Assembly (NCBI GenBank): GCA_001970955.1
Contig: MPUH01000163.1
Coordinates: forward strand, 28,260-92,259
Source of the DNA: Stentor coeruleus
Taxonomy: Eukaryota > Ciliophora > Heterotrichea > Heterotrichida > Stentoridae
Direction of reading: 5' to 3'
Length of the DNA: 64,000 nt
The notes under the pieces are model-generated. The model worked only from the letters and a program-made list of their open reading frames with translations. It had not been told where the DNA came from and ran no database searches. A program made the translations under genes and the position numbers. Shown here in pieces: positions 63,858-64,000 of the stretch; position 1 is the first letter of the stretch, and every line of letters starts with the position of its first letter.

Positions 63858-64000
63858 ATGAATATGATTTTGAACTTCTTGATGCAAGCGAGGTTCTATA
63901 ATGGTGGATATGCAGGGATGAACTATTATAATTCTGTTTATCTCCCTGGGGACTATAATGGAGATGGATTTATTGATATCTTTCATTTTGTAAATACCCC
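63858..64000 (+). CDS. Start of a gene with an FG-GAP/VCBS-type repeat (3' truncated by window edge)
   Basis: From the ATG at 63858 the frame is open to the window end (47 full codons). It contains YLPGDYNGDGFIDIFHF, which fits the calcium-binding DxDGDGxxD loop of FG-GAP/VCBS beta-propeller repeats. No signal peptide is seen at this ATG, so the real start may lie upstream across a mini-intron, or this may be a fragment. Function cannot be given. Confidence 0.5.
   Translation, partial: MNMILNFLMQARFYNGGYAGMNYYNSVYLPGDYNGDGFIDIFHFVNT

Noticed and set aside
1-64000. tRNA, rRNA, CRISPR or intact transposon
   Set aside because: I scanned the spacers by eye for cloverleaf-type boxes, rRNA cores, regular spaced repeats, terminal inverted repeats and transposase motifs and found nothing convincing. 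A tRNAscan-SE and Rfam search would settle it.

Overview
The window looks like macronuclear DNA of a heterotrich ciliate, most likely Stentor (S. coeruleus or a close relative). Three things point there. The DNA is very AT-rich, with compact genes and short intergenic gaps. Reading frames are thousands of codons long under the standard genetic code, with no internal TGA, TAA or TAG, which argues against Blepharisma-type or Paramecium-type codes. Eight coding interruptions are each exactly 15 nt, begin GTA, end AG and carry an A at position 10, the known Stentor-type mini-intron. I cannot prove the species from this window alone.

Layout. 0-8.8 kb: a partial gene, an unknown basic protein, a 7TM receptor-like pseudokinase, a PP2C phosphatase, a CstF64-like RNA-binding protein and an ATAD3 mitochondrial AAA ATPase. 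8.8-21.2 kb: a Virilizer-like protein, IFT27, an axonemal PG-rich repeat protein, an unknown protein, a USP-family protease, a TPR-like protein and the ribosome-assembly factor NSA2. 21.2-30.5 kb: a pseudokinase-plus-TKL-kinase protein, EMC7, a divergent mitochondrial HSP60, an unknown protein and a multi-pass RING protein. 30.6-43.4 kb: a 2089-residue P4-ATPase/guanylyl cyclase fusion, a TBC-rhodanese (TBC1D23-like) protein, a Tctex-type dynein light chain and a beta-alpha fused PPi-dependent phosphofructokinase. 44.9-53.6 kb: a small Cys-rich protein, then a tandemly duplicated block of secreted SAM-methyltransferase-like genes in which different members have decayed in each copy. 53.7-62.8 kb: a ~3000-residue surface protein with Cys-rich, LamG-like, GPS and membrane segments. 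An FG-GAP-type gene begins at the right edge.

How the genes work together. Most are unrelated housekeeping, signalling and ciliary genes (IFT27, PG-rich repeat protein, dynein light chain) lying next to each other without operon logic. The accessory part is 46-53 kb.

Assembly quality affects annotation. Three single N characters (1398, 14414, 41911) each sit beside a directly repeated stretch of 33-69 nt, and the one at 41911 splits the phosphofructokinase gene. A 119-nt repeat near 55.3 kb, without an N, likewise breaks the 3000-residue surface protein. I found no convincing tRNA, rRNA, CRISPR array or intact transposon. The most unusual DNA-level signal is a kilobase-scale alternation of G-rich/C-poor and C-rich/G-poor strand composition that runs through genes and spacers alike.
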